A program made the position numbers and the translations under genes. From Gordonia westfalica (GTDB lineage Bacteria > Actinomycetota > Actinomycetes > Mycobacteriales > Mycobacteriaceae): a stretch of 64,000 nucleotides of DNA. Below the pieces are notes generated by a model. The model saw only the letters and a list, made by a program, of their open reading frames with translations. It did not search any database and was not told where the DNA came from. Location of the stretch: the NCBI RefSeq assembly GCF_900105725.1, contig NZ_FNLM01000034.1, forward strand, positions 1,488,001 through 1,552,000, written 5' to 3'. This document shows, in pieces, positions 63,118-64,000 of the stretch (position 1 is its first letter; each line of letters opens with the position of its first letter).

Positions 63118-64000
<883 letters not shown>

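Overview
This 64-kb window comes from a high-GC actinobacterium of the mycolic-acid group (order Mycobacteriales), most likely Gordonia or a close relative. The evidence is lsr2, a block ftsE-ftsX-smpB with prfB, an MscS channel and a proline-rich membrane protein upstream that follows the Mycobacterium tuberculosis Rv3100c-Rv3105c order, hisN followed by a fadE24-fadE23 pair as in Rv3137-Rv3140, LGFP-repeat amidase domains, a tmRNA tag ADSNQRDYALAA, and many GTG starts. The genus call is an inference; no 16S is present.

Layout. 1-5.4 kb: a CobW-type GTPase (cut by the window edge), tRNA-uridine hydroxylase trhO, a secreted lipoprotein, lsr2, and two convergent genes (PHP hydrolase, cation/proton antiporter) that are both frameshifted. 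5.4-9.4 kb: an alkanesulfonate operon ssuC-ssuB-ssuA-ssuD. 9.4-16.4 kb: a DUF1707 protein, a serine-hydrolase-like lipoprotein with lost catalytic motifs, a fused remnant of an HxlR regulator and an NTF2-like gene, an extradiol dioxygenase, an ArsR/AHSA1 pair, an ABC-F ATPase and an aquaporin. 16.8-25.3 kb: envelope proteins, a flavin reductase/RibD-like reductase pair, a multicopper oxidase with a divergent TetR regulator, a NUDIX hydrolase, an LGFP amidase and a DUF6159-like membrane protein. 25.4-27.0 kb: a 1.56-kb insertion at the 3' end of tRNA-Ala(GGC), flanked by a 15-bp direct repeat and carrying an HTH/PIN toxin-antitoxin-like pair whose PIN gene is broken. 27.1-37.9 kb: DsbA-like protein, VIT1-type transporter, pgm, a hydrolase, fadD6-like ligase, a CaiB-type CoA-transferase and a manganese-type ABC transporter. 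37.9-45.6 kb: tmRNA, a TetR regulator facing a small membrane protein across three evenly spaced operator-like sites, smpB, ftsX, ftsE, mscS, prfB, hisN. 45.6-47.2 kb: an IS110-family element with a nonsense mutation, inserted in a tandem repeat at the 3' end of hisN. 47.2-62.7 kb: MBL-fold hydrolase, fadE24-fadE23, twin crcB genes, prpE, a MarR/hydrolase pair, PPOX protein, universal stress protein, a two-component system, and a GAF-domain regulator divergent from a flavin monooxygenase. 62.8-64 kb: the 3' end of an rRNA operon (5S, partial 23S) on the minus strand.

Functional links. smpB and ssrA (ribosome rescue) are close but separated by the TetR/membrane-protein pair. ftsE and ftsX form the division/amidase-activating ABC complex. 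The ssu genes import sulfonates and release sulfite from them. fadD6, the CaiB gene, prpE and fadE23/24 indicate active fatty-acid and propionate metabolism.

Quality note. Four genes in the first 14 kb change reading frame by the equivalent of one missing base, two of them at G/C homopolymers, so uncorrected sequencing errors are as likely as true pseudogenes there. The most interesting non-housekeeping features are the tRNA-Ala island, the IS110 element with a possible bridge-RNA region, and a dispersed repeat with CCCTGAG and CGAAGGG ends that supplies stop codons to flanking genes.
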